Positions 8,136 to 17,962 are shown, counted from the stretch's first letter. The stretch: DNA of 64,000 nt from Actinoalloteichus caeruleus DSM 43889 (GCF_000429185.2 NZ_AUBJ02000001.1:4526001-4590000); one strand, 5' to 3'. Translations and numbers: made by a program. Notes: generated from the sequence alone by a model not told the origin.

Positions 8136-9005
8136 GTGACGTCCACCGATCCCGCACACTCCTCGATCGAGCTGGCCTGCGAGTGGCAGCAGCTCGGCGA
8201 CTACCAGGACATCCGTTATGAGATCGCCGAGGGCATAGCGAAGATCACCATCAACCGCCCCCGGGTCCGCAACGCGTTCCGACCCCAGACGCTCTTCGAG
8301 CTGTCGGACGCGTTCAACCGGGCCAGGGACGACGACGAGGTGGGGGTCATCATCCTCACCGGTCAGGGCGATCTGGCGTTCTGCTCCGGCGGAGACCAGC
8401 GCATCCGCGGCGACGACGGCTACCTCGGCGACGACGAGGTGGCCCGCAGGGGGATCGGGCGGCTCAACGTCCTGGACCTCCAGGTCCAGATCCGCCGCCT
8501 CCCCAAACCCGTGATCGCGATGGTGGCCGGTTACGCCATCGGCGGGGGCCACGTGCTGCACATCGTCTGCGACCTCACCATCGCCGCCGACAACGCCCGT
8601 TTCGGCCAGACGGGACCCCAGGTCGGCTCCTTCGACGGCGGTTACGGCTCCGGCTTGCTGGCCAGGATCGTCGGCCAGAAGAAGTCCCGCGAGATCTGGT
8701 ACCTGTGCCGCCAGTACGGAGCCCAGGAGGCCCTCGACATGGGGCTGGTCAACACGGTGGTGCCGCTGGTCGACCTCGAGCGCGAGACCGTCGACTGGGC
8801 CAGGCGGATGCTCCAGCACTCCCCACTGGCGTTGCGGATGCTCAAGGCCTCCCACAACGCGGCCGACGACGGACTGGCCGGCGTCCAGCAGCTCGCCGGT
8901 GACTCCACGCTGCTCTTCTACATGACGGAGGAGGCCCAGGAGGGTCGCGACGCCTACCGCGAGAAGCGCAAGCCCGACTTCGGCCGGTTCCCCAAACGTC
9001 CATGA
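8136..9005 (+). CDS. menB: 1,4-dihydroxy-2-naphthoyl-CoA synthase
   Basis: A crotonase-fold enzyme that cyclises o-succinylbenzoyl-CoA to 1,4-dihydroxy-2-naphthoyl-CoA. The 289-residue protein has the oxyanion-hole loop FCSGGDQR near residue 82, the second oxyanion Gly motif [10 protein letters not shown] near residue 130, and the MenB signature [16 protein letters not shown] near residue 157. The C-terminal [12 protein letters not shown] is typical. The GTG at 8136 lies about 11 bases after a TAGTTA -10-like box, suggesting a nearly leaderless mRNA (inference). The stop overlaps the menD start (ATGA), so the two are translationally coupled. Confidence 0.96.
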   Translation: MTSTDPAHSSIELACEWQQLGDYQDIRYEIAEGIAKITINRPRVRNAFRPQTLFELSDAFNRARDDDEVGVIILTGQGDLAFCSGGDQRIRGDDGYLGDDEVARRGIGRLNVLDLQVQIRRLPKPVIAMVAGYAIGGGHVLHIVCDLTIAADNARFGQTGPQVGSFDGGYGSGLLARIVGQKKSREIWYLCRQYGAQEALDMGLVNTVVPLVDLERETVDWARRMLQHSPLALRMLKASHNAADDGLAGVQQLAGDSTLLFYMTEEAQEGRDAYREKRKPDFGRFPKRP

Positions 9006-10759
9006 ATCCCTCGACGGCGCAAGCCACGGTCATCGTCGACGAGCTGATCCGCAACGGGATGCGGCACGTCGTCCTGTGCCCCGGCTCCAGGAACGCCCCG
9101 CTGGCCTACGCGCTGCACGACGCGGCCGAGGCGGGGCGGGTCGCGTTGCACGTGCGGGTGGACGAACGTTCCGCGGCCTTCCTCGCGCTGGGCATCAGCA
9201 AGGGGTTGGGCGCCCGCCACAGCCGCACGGGCTTCGCGGCCGTGGTGTGCACCTCCGGAACCGCCGCCGGGAACATGCAGCCGGCGATGATGGAGGCGTA
9301 CCACGCGGGCGAGCCGCTGCTCGTCGTCACCGCGGACCGGCCACCGGAGCTGTTGGGCACCGGGGCGAACCAGACGACCCTGCAACACGGCCTGTTCGGG
9401 CCGCTGGTCAGCACCACGGCCTTCCCCCTGGCCGAACGGCGCGCCGGGCGGAACGCGGTGTGGCGCAGCCTGCTGTGCCGCGCCGCCGTACCCCTGCACG
9501 CCGGGCGCCCGGCGCACCTCAACATCCCGTTCCGGGAACCTCTGGTCCCGCACCGCCCGGAGCGGGACCAGCCGGACTGGCCGGACTCGCTGGCCGGGCG
9601 CCCGGACGGCGGCGCCTGGACGGTCACCCTGGCTCCCCAGAGCGCGCAGGGAGCCGACGGGGGCGCGGCGTTGGCAGGTCTCTCCCCCCGGACCCTGGTC
9701 GTCGCGGGGGAGGGGCCGGTCGGCGCCCTCGACGGCGTCGCAGCCCTGGCGAAACGGGTGAACTGGCCCCTGCTGGCGGAACCGTCCGCCAACGCGGGGC
9801 TGGCCCCCACGCTGGTCAGGCACGGCATGCTGCTGCTGAACTCCGGAGCGCTCCCGGAGCGGCTCATGCCGGATGCCGTGCTCGTCGTCGGACGACCAAC
9901 CCTCAGCCGGGGCGTCCAACGGTTGCTGCGCGGCGCCGGCACGGTCCACATGGTCGCCGACCCGGAGAACTGGCCGGACCCGCAGTACGTGGCGCGGCGG
10001 GTCCACCCGGGGCTGGACGACACCGACCTGGACAGCCCCGCCGGCCACGAACTCGTCTCGCACGCCGACCCCGACTGGTTCGCCGCCTGGCGGGAGGCGG
10101 ACGCGGCGACCGCCGCCGCCGTCGACGGATTCCTGGCGGCCGAGGAGTGGCCGACCGGCCTGCACGTGGCCAGGGAGCTCATGGACACGGCTGGACCCGA
10201 GTCGGTCGTCTTCCTCGGCTCCTCGAACCCGATCCGCGACGTGGACCTCGTCGCGGGGGGCGGGCAGCGGACACGCACCCTGGCCAACCGGGGGCTCGCC
10301 GGTATCGACGGCGCCGTCTCCACCGCCGCCGGCGCGGTGCTCGGAGCGGCCAGCCGGGACGACGGCGCGACGAGCGGCTACGCGTTGCTGGGGGACCTGA
10401 CCTTCCTCCACGACGTCAACGGTCTGCTGATCGGGCCGGCGGAACGACGACCCGACCTGACCCTGGTGGTCGTCAACGACGACGGTGGCGGGATCTTCGA
10501 ACTGCTCGAACAGGGCGAGCCCGACTCCCGGCACGGTTTCGAGCGGGTGTTCGGAACACCGCACGGCGCTGACCTCGGCGCACTCTGCGCCGGGTACGGC
10601 GTCCCCCACACGAGGGCGCGCGACCGCGAGGAGTTCGCGGCCGCCCTGGCGACGGTGCGCGGACTCCGCGTGGTGGAGGTGCGGGTCGACCGGGGCCGGC
10701 TCCGCGACCTCCACGACCGGCTGCGGGCGGCCGTGCGCCGAGCGCTCCCCGAGAGGTGA
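9002..10759 (+). CDS. menD: 2-succinyl-5-enolpyruvyl-6-hydroxy-3-cyclohexene-1-carboxylate synthase
   Basis: A thiamine-diphosphate enzyme that joins isochorismate with a succinic semialdehyde unit from 2-oxoglutarate, the first committed menaquinone step. At 585 residues it is near the usual 550-580. The N-terminal pyrimidine-binding domain shows [20 protein letters not shown], including the Ser-Arg pair, and [10 protein letters not shown] near residue 80. The C-terminal ThDP/Mg domain carries [15 protein letters not shown] near residue 463, then [12 protein letters not shown]. It starts with ATG overlapping the menB stop by four bases and forms an operon with it. Confidence 0.95.
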   Translation: MNPSTAQATVIVDELIRNGMRHVVLCPGSRNAPLAYALHDAAEAGRVALHVRVDERSAAFLALGISKGLGARHSRTGFAAVVCTSGTAAGNMQPAMMEAYHAGEPLLVVTADRPPELLGTGANQTTLQHGLFGPLVSTTAFPLAERRAGRNAVWRSLLCRAAVPLHAGRPAHLNIPFREPLVPHRPERDQPDWPDSLAGRPDGGAWTVTLAPQSAQGADGGAALAGLSPRTLVVAGEGPVGALDGVAALAKRVNWPLLAEPSANAGLAPTLVRHGMLLLNSGALPERLMPDAVLVVGRPTLSRGVQRLLRGAGTVHMVADPENWPDPQYVARRVHPGLDDTDLDSPAGHELVSHADPDWFAAWREADAATAAAVDGFLAAEEWPTGLHVARELMDTAGPESVVFLGSSNPIRDVDLVAGGGQRTRTLANRGLAGIDGAVSTAAGAVLGAASRDDGATSGYALLGDLTFLHDVNGLLIGPAERRPDLTLVVVNDDGGGIFELLEQGEPDSRHGFERVFGTPHGADLGALCAGYGVPHTRARDREEFAAALATVRGLRVVEVRVDRGRLRDLHDRLRAAVRRALPER

Positions 10760-10849
10760 GGATCCGGCCGGTCCGCGCCCCGAGACGTGGTCCGTCCGGG
10801 GCCGACGTGTCCGGCCGGGCGGCGGCACCGCCGACTAGACTTCGCTGCC

Positions 10850-11320
10850 GTGCCCGAGAAGCGTGACGCACCCCGCGGAGCGAGGTGGGGCGGGTTGTCC
10901 CGACCCCGCAGGTGGTCGGTGGTCGGTCTGGCGGTGACCGGGCTGCTCGGCACCCTGCTGGGTTCGCTGCTGGTCCTCGGAGCGTGGAGCAACGACCGGA
11001 ACATCGACCAGAACCTGGGGGAGACCACGGCCGAGGTGCTCTCCGTGTCCGGTTTCCGCACGCTCGTGCGCTACCACGCCAGCGACGGCGCGGTCCACAG
11101 CCCGGCCACCGGAGTGCTCTACCCGGACGGCCTCGAACGCGGGAACCTCGTCCGGGTCGAGTACGACCAGGAGAACCCGGACCTCGTCCGGGTGGCCGGG
11201 CGGGGGTTCGGGCTCGGGGTGGTGCCCGTGGTGGGAGTGGTCACCGGGCTGTGGATCGTCCTGTGCCTGCTGATCTGGTGGCTGCGCCGCCCGATGCGGG
11301 CGGCGGCCGCCCCTGCCTGA
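10850..11320 (+). CDS. DUF3592-type membrane protein
   Basis: A 156-residue membrane protein with two hydrophobic segments (about residues 23-45 and 118-142) bracketing a small beta-rich extracytoplasmic domain (AEVLSVSGFRTLVRY, then GNLVRVEYDQENPDLVRVAG). This is the layout of DUF3592 proteins, whose function is unknown. The GTG at 10850 is preferred because the frame upstream lacks coding character. It lies 90 bp after menD in the same direction and may be co-transcribed. Confidence 0.7.
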   Translation: MPEKRDAPRGARWGGLSRPRRWSVVGLAVTGLLGTLLGSLLVLGAWSNDRNIDQNLGETTAEVLSVSGFRTLVRYHASDGAVHSPATGVLYPDGLERGNLVRVEYDQENPDLVRVAGRGFGLGVVPVVGVVTGLWIVLCLLIWWLRRPMRAAAAPA

Positions 11321-11331
11321 CCCCGTGTTCC

Positions 11332-11823
11332 TCAGCCCGTCGCCGCGAGCGGGGTCCGCTCGACCGGCTGGGGCCGGTGCGGGAGCAGGCGGTCGGCTGC
11401 CAGCCGCAGGGCCTCCCCCAACTCGTCCACCCGGGAGTCCGCCAGGACTACGGTCACCGGACTCCCGGTGACCACCACGTCGAGCACCGTCACCGGGGCG
11501 TGGCGCCACCGGTTCGTGCTGATCGACAGCGCCGCGGTCACCGCGCCGTGGTGGGAGGCCACCGCGCACCCGTCCGTCCGACTGCGCAGCCGCCCGGCGG
11601 CGAACCGGGCCTGCCCGTGGTCCAACGCGAGCTCGACCTGGCGGTCCCCGGACTCCGGCCACGCCGCCACGGTCACGATCACGAGGCTCCGCGCCGCGTC
11701 GGTCGCCACCCGGCACCGCACCGGGTAGCCGCGCAGCACGTCACGTGACTCCAGTACGAAGGGCAGCCCCACGTGGTGGTCCTGACGCGGACGGTGTGGA
11801 CGGGTGGTGGCGTTCTCGCTCAT
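11332..11823 (-). CDS. Uncharacterised protein, 163 residues
   Basis: A soluble, Val/Ala/Arg-rich protein that I do not recognise. It has alternating beta-like segments (RSLVIVTVAAWPE, VTVLDVVVTGSPVTVVLAD) followed by a helical end (ELGEALRLAADRLLPHRP). No signal peptide or membrane segment is apparent. It lies 94 bp downstream of the XRE regulator gene and on the same strand, so the two may form an operon. It is convergent with the DUF3592 gene (12 bp gap). A small partner of the regulator is conceivable, but nothing in the sequence shows it. Confidence 0.6.
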   Translation of the reverse strand: MSENATTRPHRPRQDHHVGLPFVLESRDVLRGYPVRCRVATDAARSLVIVTVAAWPESGDRQVELALDHGQARFAAGRLRSRTDGCAVASHHGAVTAALSISTNRWRHAPVTVLDVVVTGSPVTVVLADSRVDELGEALRLAADRLLPHRPQPVERTPLAATG

Positions 11824-11917
11824 GACAAGTCCCCCGACTGGTGAGCGTGGCTGATGAGGACCGGCGCCGCCGGTCGCCGCACTGTACGGGACGTTGTCAC
11901 AGCCGGTGTTACATCGG

Positions 11918-13147
11918 TCACTCTCGGTGCGAGGGGTGGAACCTCACCCGGAGGCAGGTCAGCTCCGCGCTGGCGCGGGGAGCCCGGGCCAGGAGGTCGT
12001 CGAGCAGTTCGCACGCCCTCGCGTCGTGCCTGGTGCGGGTGGGGGCCGCGCGTTCGGCGAGTCGGAGGCAGCGGATGGCGTCGGCGTCCCGGCAACCGCC
12101 GGCCTGCCCCCAGGCCAACGCCTGGTCCAGGTGGTGCGCACCGAGGCGTTCCGGCGAGCCGAGGGCACCGGGGTCGACCCCCGACCGCCGGAACCGTTCG
12201 GCCGCGGCCGGCCCGTCGCCAGCCTCCGCCTCGGTGGCCAGCCGCCAGAGGGCGACGTTCGTCGGCCCCCAGTGCAGGCGGAGGAAGCCGCCCTCGCCCG
12301 TGCGCGCGGCCAGTGCCGCCGCCTCCTCGAGGTGCTCGGCCCCGGTGCCGCCGGTCCTGGCCTCGTGCAGGCCGGCCGCCAGGTGCACCATCCCGTACGC
12401 CTGGGCGACGCTGGTGTCCTCGGCCGTCGGGTCGGCCCTGGCCGCCACCTCGTCCACGGTCCGCTCCAGCAGCGCCCGTACCCGCCGGTGCGCGCCGAGC
12501 CGTTCGAGCGCGGTGCCGTACTGCCAGGCCGCGAAGGCGAGGTAGGCCGGCTCCTCCAGCCGCCGCGCGGCCCGGTAGCAGCGTCGGGCCGCCTCGCCGG
12601 CGAGTTCGGGGTGACCGAGGTTCCTGGTCAGGCTGAAGGCGACGTAGCAGGCCAACGCCAGGCCGCGCAGCGCCTGCCGCCGTTCCTCGTCCCGCCCGTG
12701 GGCGGCGACGACGTGCAGTTCGGTGAGCAACGGCGCCAGGCCGGCAGCCGAGGCCCCGTAGCGGGCGGCGTCCCGGTGCCTGTTGGCGCGGTGCGCCGAG
12801 GCGAGCAGTTCGGTGACCGGTCGGGTCTCCTGGTCGGGCGCGTCGTCGAGGTCGCAGCCGTAGAGGGCCGCGGTGATGGCCGGTAGGAGCGACAGCGCCG
12901 CCGTGCCGGAGGGATCGGCGGACGGGTGGGGTTCGCCGGTGAGGTCGACGGTGGAGCAGGACAGCGCCGAGGCGAGGGCGGTGAGGAGACCGCTCCTGTC
13001 GAACCGGCGTTGACCCGACTCCAACAGCGCCAGGTACGGCCTGCTGATCCCGGCCCGCCTGGCGACGGCTTCCTGGGTGAGCCCCCGGCGGCGCCGGGTC
13101 ACGCGCACGCGGTGTCCGATCTGGACCGGGTCGGCGCTCTCGACCAT
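11918..13147 (-). CDS. XRE-family transcriptional regulator with TPR-like region
   Basis: An approximately 409-residue regulator. An N-terminal XRE HTH at residues about 8-65 (RRRGLTQEAVARRAGISRPY) is followed by a long Ala/Arg/Leu-rich helical repeat region resembling tetratricopeptide arrays (for example EPAYLAFAAWQYGTALERLG). It resembles in design the regulator at 3693-4886, although the HTH sequences differ. The ATG at 13147 is chosen because it precedes the HTH directly; an in-frame start at 13201 adds only a low-complexity extension. It probably leads an operon with the unknown 163-residue gene downstream. Confidence 0.85.
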   Translation of the reverse strand: MVESADPVQIGHRVRVTRRRRGLTQEAVARRAGISRPYLALLESGQRRFDRSGLLTALASALSCSTVDLTGEPHPSADPSGTAALSLLPAITAALYGCDLDDAPDQETRPVTELLASAHRANRHRDAARYGASAAGLAPLLTELHVVAAHGRDEERRQALRGLALACYVAFSLTRNLGHPELAGEAARRCYRAARRLEEPAYLAFAAWQYGTALERLGAHRRVRALLERTVDEVAARADPTAEDTSVAQAYGMVHLAAGLHEARTGGTGAEHLEEAAALAARTGEGGFLRLHWGPTNVALWRLATEAEAGDGPAAAERFRRSGVDPGALGSPERLGAHHLDQALAWGQAGGCRDADAIRCLRLAERAAPTRTRHDARACELLDDLLARAPRASAELTCLRVRFHPSHRE

Positions 13148-13258
13148 CTGGCCACCCCCGGGTCGTCCGCCGTGGACGGCGCCCAGTCTAGGGCGGGCCA
13201 CCCCCCGCGAGCGGGTGAAAGAGCTGCTCGCGAGGGTGGTCCGGCCAGTCCGACGGCG

Positions 13259-14434
13259 TCAGCCCAGCCAGAGGTGCCGGAGGGAGAACACCGAGAGCTC
13301 GGCGCGCAGCCGGCGGGAGAAGGGGAGCGGATCCCCGTACTCGCTGCCGTCCGAGCCGTTGGAGCCGACCTCCTTGAGGACGTGGTTGACCTGGGGGAGC
13401 CGGGTGTACCGGAGGGTCCCGGCGGGACGGTCGTCCAGCGCCGAGCGGACCTCGTCGACCATGGAGCAGGGGACCTGGATGTCGGAACCGGCGCAGGCCA
13501 GCAGCACGGGCACCTCGGCGGGGACCTCCCCGGCCAGCTCCCTGGGGTCGTGGTGGTCGGCGGTGACGAGGAAGCGGAGGCTGCTCGGGTGGAAGATGCC
13601 GAGGTAGTAGAACTCGGCGGGCATCCAGGGCGGTATCTCGCCCGTTTCGCGGATGGCCTCGACGGTGTCGTCGAGGGCGTCGAGCAGCGGCTCCACCCGG
13701 GACTCGGGGATCAGGCCCCGCCCAGGCCACTCCGGGATCTGCTCACGCAACTGGAGCTGGATGGTGGTGAGGTAGGGCAGGCTGGCGGGGGCGAGCAGCG
13801 CGAGCGAGGAGACCGAGGGCGCGGTCTCCTCCTGACCGTTCGCCAGCACCAGCGCGATCAGGCCCCCCTCGCTGTGCCCGACCACCATGAGCCGGTCGGG
13901 ATCGACACCGGGCTGGTCGGCGAGGAACCCGAGGGCGTCGGCGGCGTGTTCGACGAACAGGTCGAACTCGAGCGAGGCCGGGTCGAGGTCGGGGTCGGCA
14001 CCTGTCTCACCACTGCCGAACTTGTCGTACCGGAGGGTGGCGACCCCGCTGCCGGACAGCGTGTCCGCGACGGACAGCAGTGTGTTGGCCTCCAGGCCCG
14101 GCTGGTTCCCGTCGCGGTCGGTGGGACCGCTGCCGGGGATCAACAGCGCCGCTGGTCCCGGCCGGTCGGGGTTCTCGGGAAGCCGGAGGCTCCCGTGCAG
14201 GGTGGTGCCGTCCCTGGCGTCGACGGTGACGGACTGGTCGGGACCGATGGTGCCGGTCCGGCCGATCGCGGTGCTCTCGGTGGCGTGGGCCGTCACCGCG
14301 GGTGCCAGGCCGATCGCGGTGGCGAGGAGCGGCACGAGCGCTCGACGGCTCGCCACGCTCCTCGATGACCCGAAGTGGGGACGCCACTGGCGGCCCTCGG
14401 GCCGGGTCCGCCGCGCCGCGGAAGATCCAAGCAC
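13259..14434 (-). CDS. Secreted alpha/beta hydrolase
   Basis: A 391-residue protein with a basic N-terminus and a hydrophobic signal-like stretch (ALVPLLATAIGLAPAV) ending in AHA at about residue 50, so export is likely. The mature part has an alpha/beta hydrolase fold: the oxyanion region LLIPGSGPTDRDGN, the nucleophile elbow VVGHSEGGL near residue 170, an acid candidate in CAGSDIQVP, and the His in LPQVNHVL. Similar proteins are annotated as serine aminopeptidase-type esterases. The substrate is unknown. An AT-rich stretch (agagatatcacattttt, near 14481) lies upstream on its promoter side. Confidence 0.8.
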   Translation of the reverse strand: MLGSSAARRTRPEGRQWRPHFGSSRSVASRRALVPLLATAIGLAPAVTAHATESTAIGRTGTIGPDQSVTVDARDGTTLHGSLRLPENPDRPGPAALLIPGSGPTDRDGNQPGLEANTLLSVADTLSGSGVATLRYDKFGSGETGADPDLDPASLEFDLFVEHAADALGFLADQPGVDPDRLMVVGHSEGGLIALVLANGQEETAPSVSSLALLAPASLPYLTTIQLQLREQIPEWPGRGLIPESRVEPLLDALDDTVEAIRETGEIPPWMPAEFYYLGIFHPSSLRFLVTADHHDPRELAGEVPAEVPVLLACAGSDIQVPCSMVDEVRSALDDRPAGTLRYTRLPQVNHVLKEVGSNGSDGSEYGDPLPFSRRLRAELSVFSLRHLWLG

Positions 14435-15369
14435 GCTCTTTCCCCCTGTCGTCGTGTCGCGGCTGGTCCGCCGACGAATAAAGAGATATCACATTTTTCT
14501 GGGGTTGGCGAGGGCCGCGGAGGAGGGGTGGTCGCCCGGCGCGGGGTGGGACCCGCGTTCCCGTCGGAGATCCGAGAAGGGGGTAGGTTGCCTCCGATCA
14601 AAGGTGATATCGGTCATGTCATTGGAGTCACACTGCGCCGTGTGACGCTTTCGTGAAGCTTTGTGGTCGGGGTCTCGAAAACGGCTGATGGCCAAGGCTC
14701 CCTGTGGTGCCTCCCACACCGTGGTCGCCGTCTCCGGCGGTCGGGGACGTTTCGGGGGCCGAATGGTTGCCTCGGTTCGGAGCCCGGTTTTCGGCAGTGG
14801 TGCCGGAGTCGCGGATTCGTCGGTACCGGGTCACTCGCTCCCGTTGGTGAGGTGGTCGACGTCCGGTTCGCGGCGCGGGCCAGGGCCAGCGGTGGTGGGA
14901 GTCGGGGCAGGTCGGGAGGCCTCCCGGGTGGGCATCTCGCGGGTCTGGAGGCGTCCTCCCACTGCCGGCGGCCACATCCGATCCGGACGTCCCGAATGCC
15001 GCGCCAAGGGGGGAGCGGAGATGACCGAGTCTTCTCCTCCGCGACCGGTCCCCGAGTTCCGAGGCGGTGTTTGGGAATTCCTCAGGAGTTCCTGGAATTC
15101 GGCACGTGTCCGATTGGTGGGACGTTCCGGAAACCGTTCCTTCGCCAAGGTGGACGAGGAGATGAATTGTCGGGGGTGGTCGTGGGGAAAGGTGACCGTT
15201 CTTCGGCGGCCGTGCCCACCGAAGAACGGCGGGCGGGAAATGGGGGACTTCGGAGGAATGGTTCTCCCGTATCCCGCCCGACTTCGAGCCGTGTGAACCG
15301 GCGGGGTCGGGCGGGCCGGCTGTCACCGACCGTGTCCGGTGGGCGCGGGGTGGCACGTACCCTGTCCTC
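14435..15369. other. Intergenic stretch without a convincing gene (935 bp)
   Basis: Between the divergent hydrolase and menG genes. Open frames exist on both strands but show Arg/Gly/Pro-rich shadow composition and no recognisable domain. It holds an AT-rich promoter-like segment near 14481-14500, a perfect dyad at 14627-14646, and a local cluster of GGAATTC/TTCC repeats around 15075-15140. The menG promoter must lie near its right end. Confidence 0.6.
14627..14646. promoter_or_regulatory. Perfect inverted repeat, possible operator
   Basis: GTCACAC (14627-14633) and GTGTGAC (14640-14646) form a 7+6+7 palindrome in the divergent hydrolase/menG spacer, nearer the hydrolase. It has the size of a dimeric regulator site. 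No regulator can be assigned. Confidence 0.35.
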
Positions 15370-16059
15370 GTGCCGAGGGCTGGACTGGACAAGCAACCGC
15401 GAGACGTCGCCGAGATGTTCGACGGCGTCGCTCAGCACTACGACCGGACCAACACGGTCCTGGCGTTCGGCATGGACCGGCGCTGGCGGAACCTGATGGT
15501 CCGCGCCCTGGACCCGCGCCCTGGCGAGCGCATCCTGGACCTCGCCGCCGGCACCGGCGTCTCGACGGCCCAACTGGCCAGGTCAGGTGCTTTCACGGTC
15601 GCCGCTGACTTCTCCATCGGGATGCTGCGCCGTGGTCAGTTCCGCCGGCTCCCGATGGTCGCGGCCGACGCCCTGCGCCTCCCCTTCGCCGACGCGGCGT
15701 TCGACGGTGCCACCATCTCGTTCGGCCTGCGCAACGTGGCCGACACCGACCAGGCGTTGCGGGAGCTGGCCAGGGTCGTGCGTCCGGGAGGGCGGCTGGT
15801 GATCTGCGAGTTCTCCACGCCCACCTGGCGCCCCTTCCGGGTGGTGTACCAGAACTACCTGATCCGGGCGTTGCCCAGGATCGCCCGCCTCGTGTCCTCC
15901 AACCCCGACGCCTACGTCTACCTCTCGGAGTCCATCCGGGACTGGCCTGACCAGCGGGCGCTCGCGGAGCGGGTGGCGGAGGCCGGCTGGGACGACGTGG
16001 CCTGGCGCAACAGCGTCGGTGGCGCGGTGGCCCTGCACCGGGCGGTCCGCCCCTCCTGA
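15370..16059 (+). CDS. menG: Demethylmenaquinone methyltransferase
   Basis: A SAM-dependent C-methyltransferase for the last ring step of menaquinone synthesis (also called ubiE). The 229-residue protein begins with the family signature [17 protein letters not shown]. It has the SAM-binding loop [11 protein letters not shown] near residue 57 and the UbiE motif [14 protein letters not shown] near residue 116, then [13 protein letters not shown]. The start is GTG at 15370. It is 124 bp upstream of menJ in the same orientation, but menJ appears to have its own promoter and operator. Confidence 0.95.
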   Translation: MPRAGLDKQPRDVAEMFDGVAQHYDRTNTVLAFGMDRRWRNLMVRALDPRPGERILDLAAGTGVSTAQLARSGAFTVAADFSIGMLRRGQFRRLPMVAADALRLPFADAAFDGATISFGLRNVADTDQALRELARVVRPGGRLVICEFSTPTWRPFRVVYQNYLIRALPRIARLVSSNPDAYVYLSESIRDWPDQRALAERVAEAGWDDVAWRNSVGGAVALHRAVRPS

Positions 16060-16155
16060 CGCCGAGGAGGCGCTCCGGCGCGCCTGGGTGGGCACCGGTC
16101 GGCGCGGGCTCGGTACGTAGCCGTGCGAGGCATTGACCTAGACTCGGGTTCCAGT

Positions 16156-16173
16156 TAGTGAATTGATTCACAA
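16156..16173 (+). promoter_or_regulatory. Rex-like (or CRP-like) operator overlapping the menJ ribosome binding site
   Basis: TAGTGAATTGATTCACAA is a near-perfect 7-4-7 palindrome. It matches 13 of the 14 fixed positions of the Rex consensus TTGTGAA-N4-TTCACAA and also fits GTGA-N6-TCAC of CRP/GlxR proteins. It lies just after a TAGACT -10-like box (16139-16144), and its last two bases are part of the AAGGAG Shine-Dalgarno (16172-16177). Binding here would block transcription beyond the start site. The regulator identity is inference. Confidence 0.5.
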
Positions 16174-16183
16174 GGAGCGAGTC

Positions 16184-17536
16184 GTGACCCAGCAGCCCCA
16201 CAGCCGCGAGACCACCGGGCCCACAGCCGAGGCCGCAGCGGGGGCGGTCCCGCTCCGACGCCGACCGGAGGAGGACGCCGACGTCATCGTCGTCGGGGCC
16301 GGTCCGGCCGGTTCCGCCGTCGCGACCCACCTGGCCAGGGCGGGCCTCGACGTGCTGATGCTGGAGAAGAGCACCTTCCCCCGGGAGAAGGTGTGCGGCG
16401 ACGGCCTGACGCCGCGCGGTGTCAAGGAGCTCATCGACCTCGGGGTGGACACCCGCGAGGAGGCTGGCTGGTTGCACAACCGGGGCCTCCGGGTCGTGGG
16501 CGGCGGCGTGCGGATGGAACTCGCCTGGCCGGAGCTGGCCAGCTACCCGCCCTACGGGGTCGTGCGCCCGAGGCAGGACTTCGACGACATGTTGGCCAGG
16601 CACGCCCAGGCGGCCGGAGCTCGGCTCAACCAGGCCACCACGGTGGTGTCGGCGATCACCGACGACCGCACCGGCCGAGTGGTCGGTGTCCGCGCCAAGG
16701 TGGGGCGGGAACGCACCGAGGTCAGCTACCGCGCACCCCTGACCATCGCCTGCGATGGCGTGTCGGCGCGGCTCGCGCTCTCGGTGGGGTTGGAGAAGCG
16801 CGACGACCGCCCGATGGGCGTCGCCGTGCGGCGCTACTACACCAGCCCCCGCACCACCGACGACTACCTGGAGTCCCACCTGGAGCTGTGGGACCGGAGC
16901 GACCCGGCGAACCCTCGGCTGCTGCCGGGCTACGGGTGGCTGTTCGGGATGGGTGACGGCACGGTCAACGCCGGCCTGGGCATCCTGTCCACGTCGAAGG
17001 CCTACGGGCGCACCGACTACCGGGCCCTGATGCGGTCCTGGCTCGACGGGACCCCGGAGGAGTGGGGATTCCGGGAGGACAACGCGGTCGGCAAGGTGGG
17101 TGGCGCCGCCCTCCCGATGGGCTTCAACCGGGTGCCCCACTACCGCGACGGCCTGCTGCTCGTCGGGGACGCCGGGGGCATGGTCAACCCGTTCAACGGT
17201 GAGGGCATCGCCTACGCGATGCAGTCCGCGAAGCTCGCCGCCGACTGCGTCGTCCACGCGCTCTCCCGCCCCACGCCGGCCTCCCGCGAGCACGCCCTCT
17301 CCCGCTACCCCGTCGCCCTGCGGCAGCAGCTGGGCGGCTACTACCGCCTCGGCAACATCTTCAGCAAGTTGATCGGCAACCCCGTGATCATGCGCACGGC
17401 CACCAAGTACGGCCTGCCGATCGAGACGCTGATGCGCCTGGTCCTCAAGCTGCTCGCCGGCCTGTACGACCCCAAGGACGGCGACGCCTTCGACCGGATG
17501 ATCAGCGCGGCGGTCCGGATGAGCCCGAGCGCCTGA
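16184..17536 (+). CDS. menJ: Geranylgeranyl reductase family flavoprotein, probable menaquinone reductase
   Basis: An FAD-dependent reductase of the geranylgeranyl reductase family. In mycobacteria MenJ saturates one isoprene unit of the menaquinone tail. The approximately 450-residue protein has the Rossmann dinucleotide motif VIVVGAGPAGSAVATHLARA near residue 35, the family signature KVCGDGLTPRGVKEL, and the second FAD motif LLVGDAGGMVNPFNGEGI. The GTG at 16184 is chosen because AAGGAG lies six bases upstream; an ATG at 16163 would fall inside the operator. The neighbouring menG and the quinone-using nuo operon support the menaquinone assignment. A role in another prenyl reduction is not excluded. 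Confidence 0.85.
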   Translation: MTQQPHSRETTGPTAEAAAGAVPLRRRPEEDADVIVVGAGPAGSAVATHLARAGLDVLMLEKSTFPREKVCGDGLTPRGVKELIDLGVDTREEAGWLHNRGLRVVGGGVRMELAWPELASYPPYGVVRPRQDFDDMLARHAQAAGARLNQATTVVSAITDDRTGRVVGVRAKVGRERTEVSYRAPLTIACDGVSARLALSVGLEKRDDRPMGVAVRRYYTSPRTTDDYLESHLELWDRSDPANPRLLPGYGWLFGMGDGTVNAGLGILSTSKAYGRTDYRALMRSWLDGTPEEWGFREDNAVGKVGGAALPMGFNRVPHYRDGLLLVGDAGGMVNPFNGEGIAYAMQSAKLAADCVVHALSRPTPASREHALSRYPVALRQQLGGYYRLGNIFSKLIGNPVIMRTATKYGLPIETLMRLVLKLLAGLYDPKDGDAFDRMISAAVRMSPSA

Positions 17537-17824
17537 CCGCCGGGGGAGGTCCGTGCCTCCCGCCTGCTCCGTTCGGCCCAGTGCGAACCCGAGGAGCGCG
17601 GCGTCGGCCGGGGAGTGTCGCGGAGAACACAGTCCCGGCTGCCGCCAGGGCTCCGACCTCGACCGACGCTGGTGGTGGTCACGCATCGTGCTGGCCGGAA
17701 CCGGTCCGGGTCCTCCCGCCCCGTGGGTGTCGGGACGTGCTGGTCCGTCGCGCTGACGGGCCCGGACCGTCGAGGCGTTTCTCCTGATCACGGAGCTGGC
17801 AGGTCGTGGGCGCCCCGTCGGGCG

Positions 17825-17840
17825 CCCGCCACGTGGCGGG
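17825..17840. repeat. Perfect 16-bp palindrome
   Basis: CCCGCCACGTGGCGGG reads the same on both strands. It lies immediately before the hairpin at 17854 and could be part of a compound terminator for menJ or a regulator site. Confidence 0.4.
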
Positions 17841-17853
17841 TGGCTCCGACGAG

Positions 17854-17881
17854 GCGGGCGGGCCGTTTCCGGCCCGCCCGC
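17854..17881 (+). terminator. GC-rich terminator hairpin after menJ
   Basis: GCGGGCGGGCC (17854-17864) pairs perfectly with GGCCCGCCCGC (17871-17881) around a 6-base loop. No U tract follows. It is 318 bp after the menJ stop and separates that gene from the nuo control region. Confidence 0.55.
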
Positions 17882-17938
17882 GCGGGGTGACCCCCGCCGG
17901 CGGGGGGAGGTACCGAACACGCTCTGTTGGTTGAAAGG

Positions 17939-17962
17939 GGCAGTAATTGCGTCTTTACTGCC
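17939..17962. promoter_or_regulatory. Inverted repeat upstream of nuoA
   Basis: GGCAGTAA and TTACTGCC form perfect 8-base arms around an 8-base spacer, about 180 bp before the nuoA start. AT-rich arms are unusual in this genome and suggest a protein-binding site. The regulator is unknown. Confidence 0.4.

Noticed and set aside
14661-15296. 211-codon plus-strand frame upstream of menG
   Set aside because: Arg/Gly/Ser-rich with no domain or ribosome site; left as intergenic.
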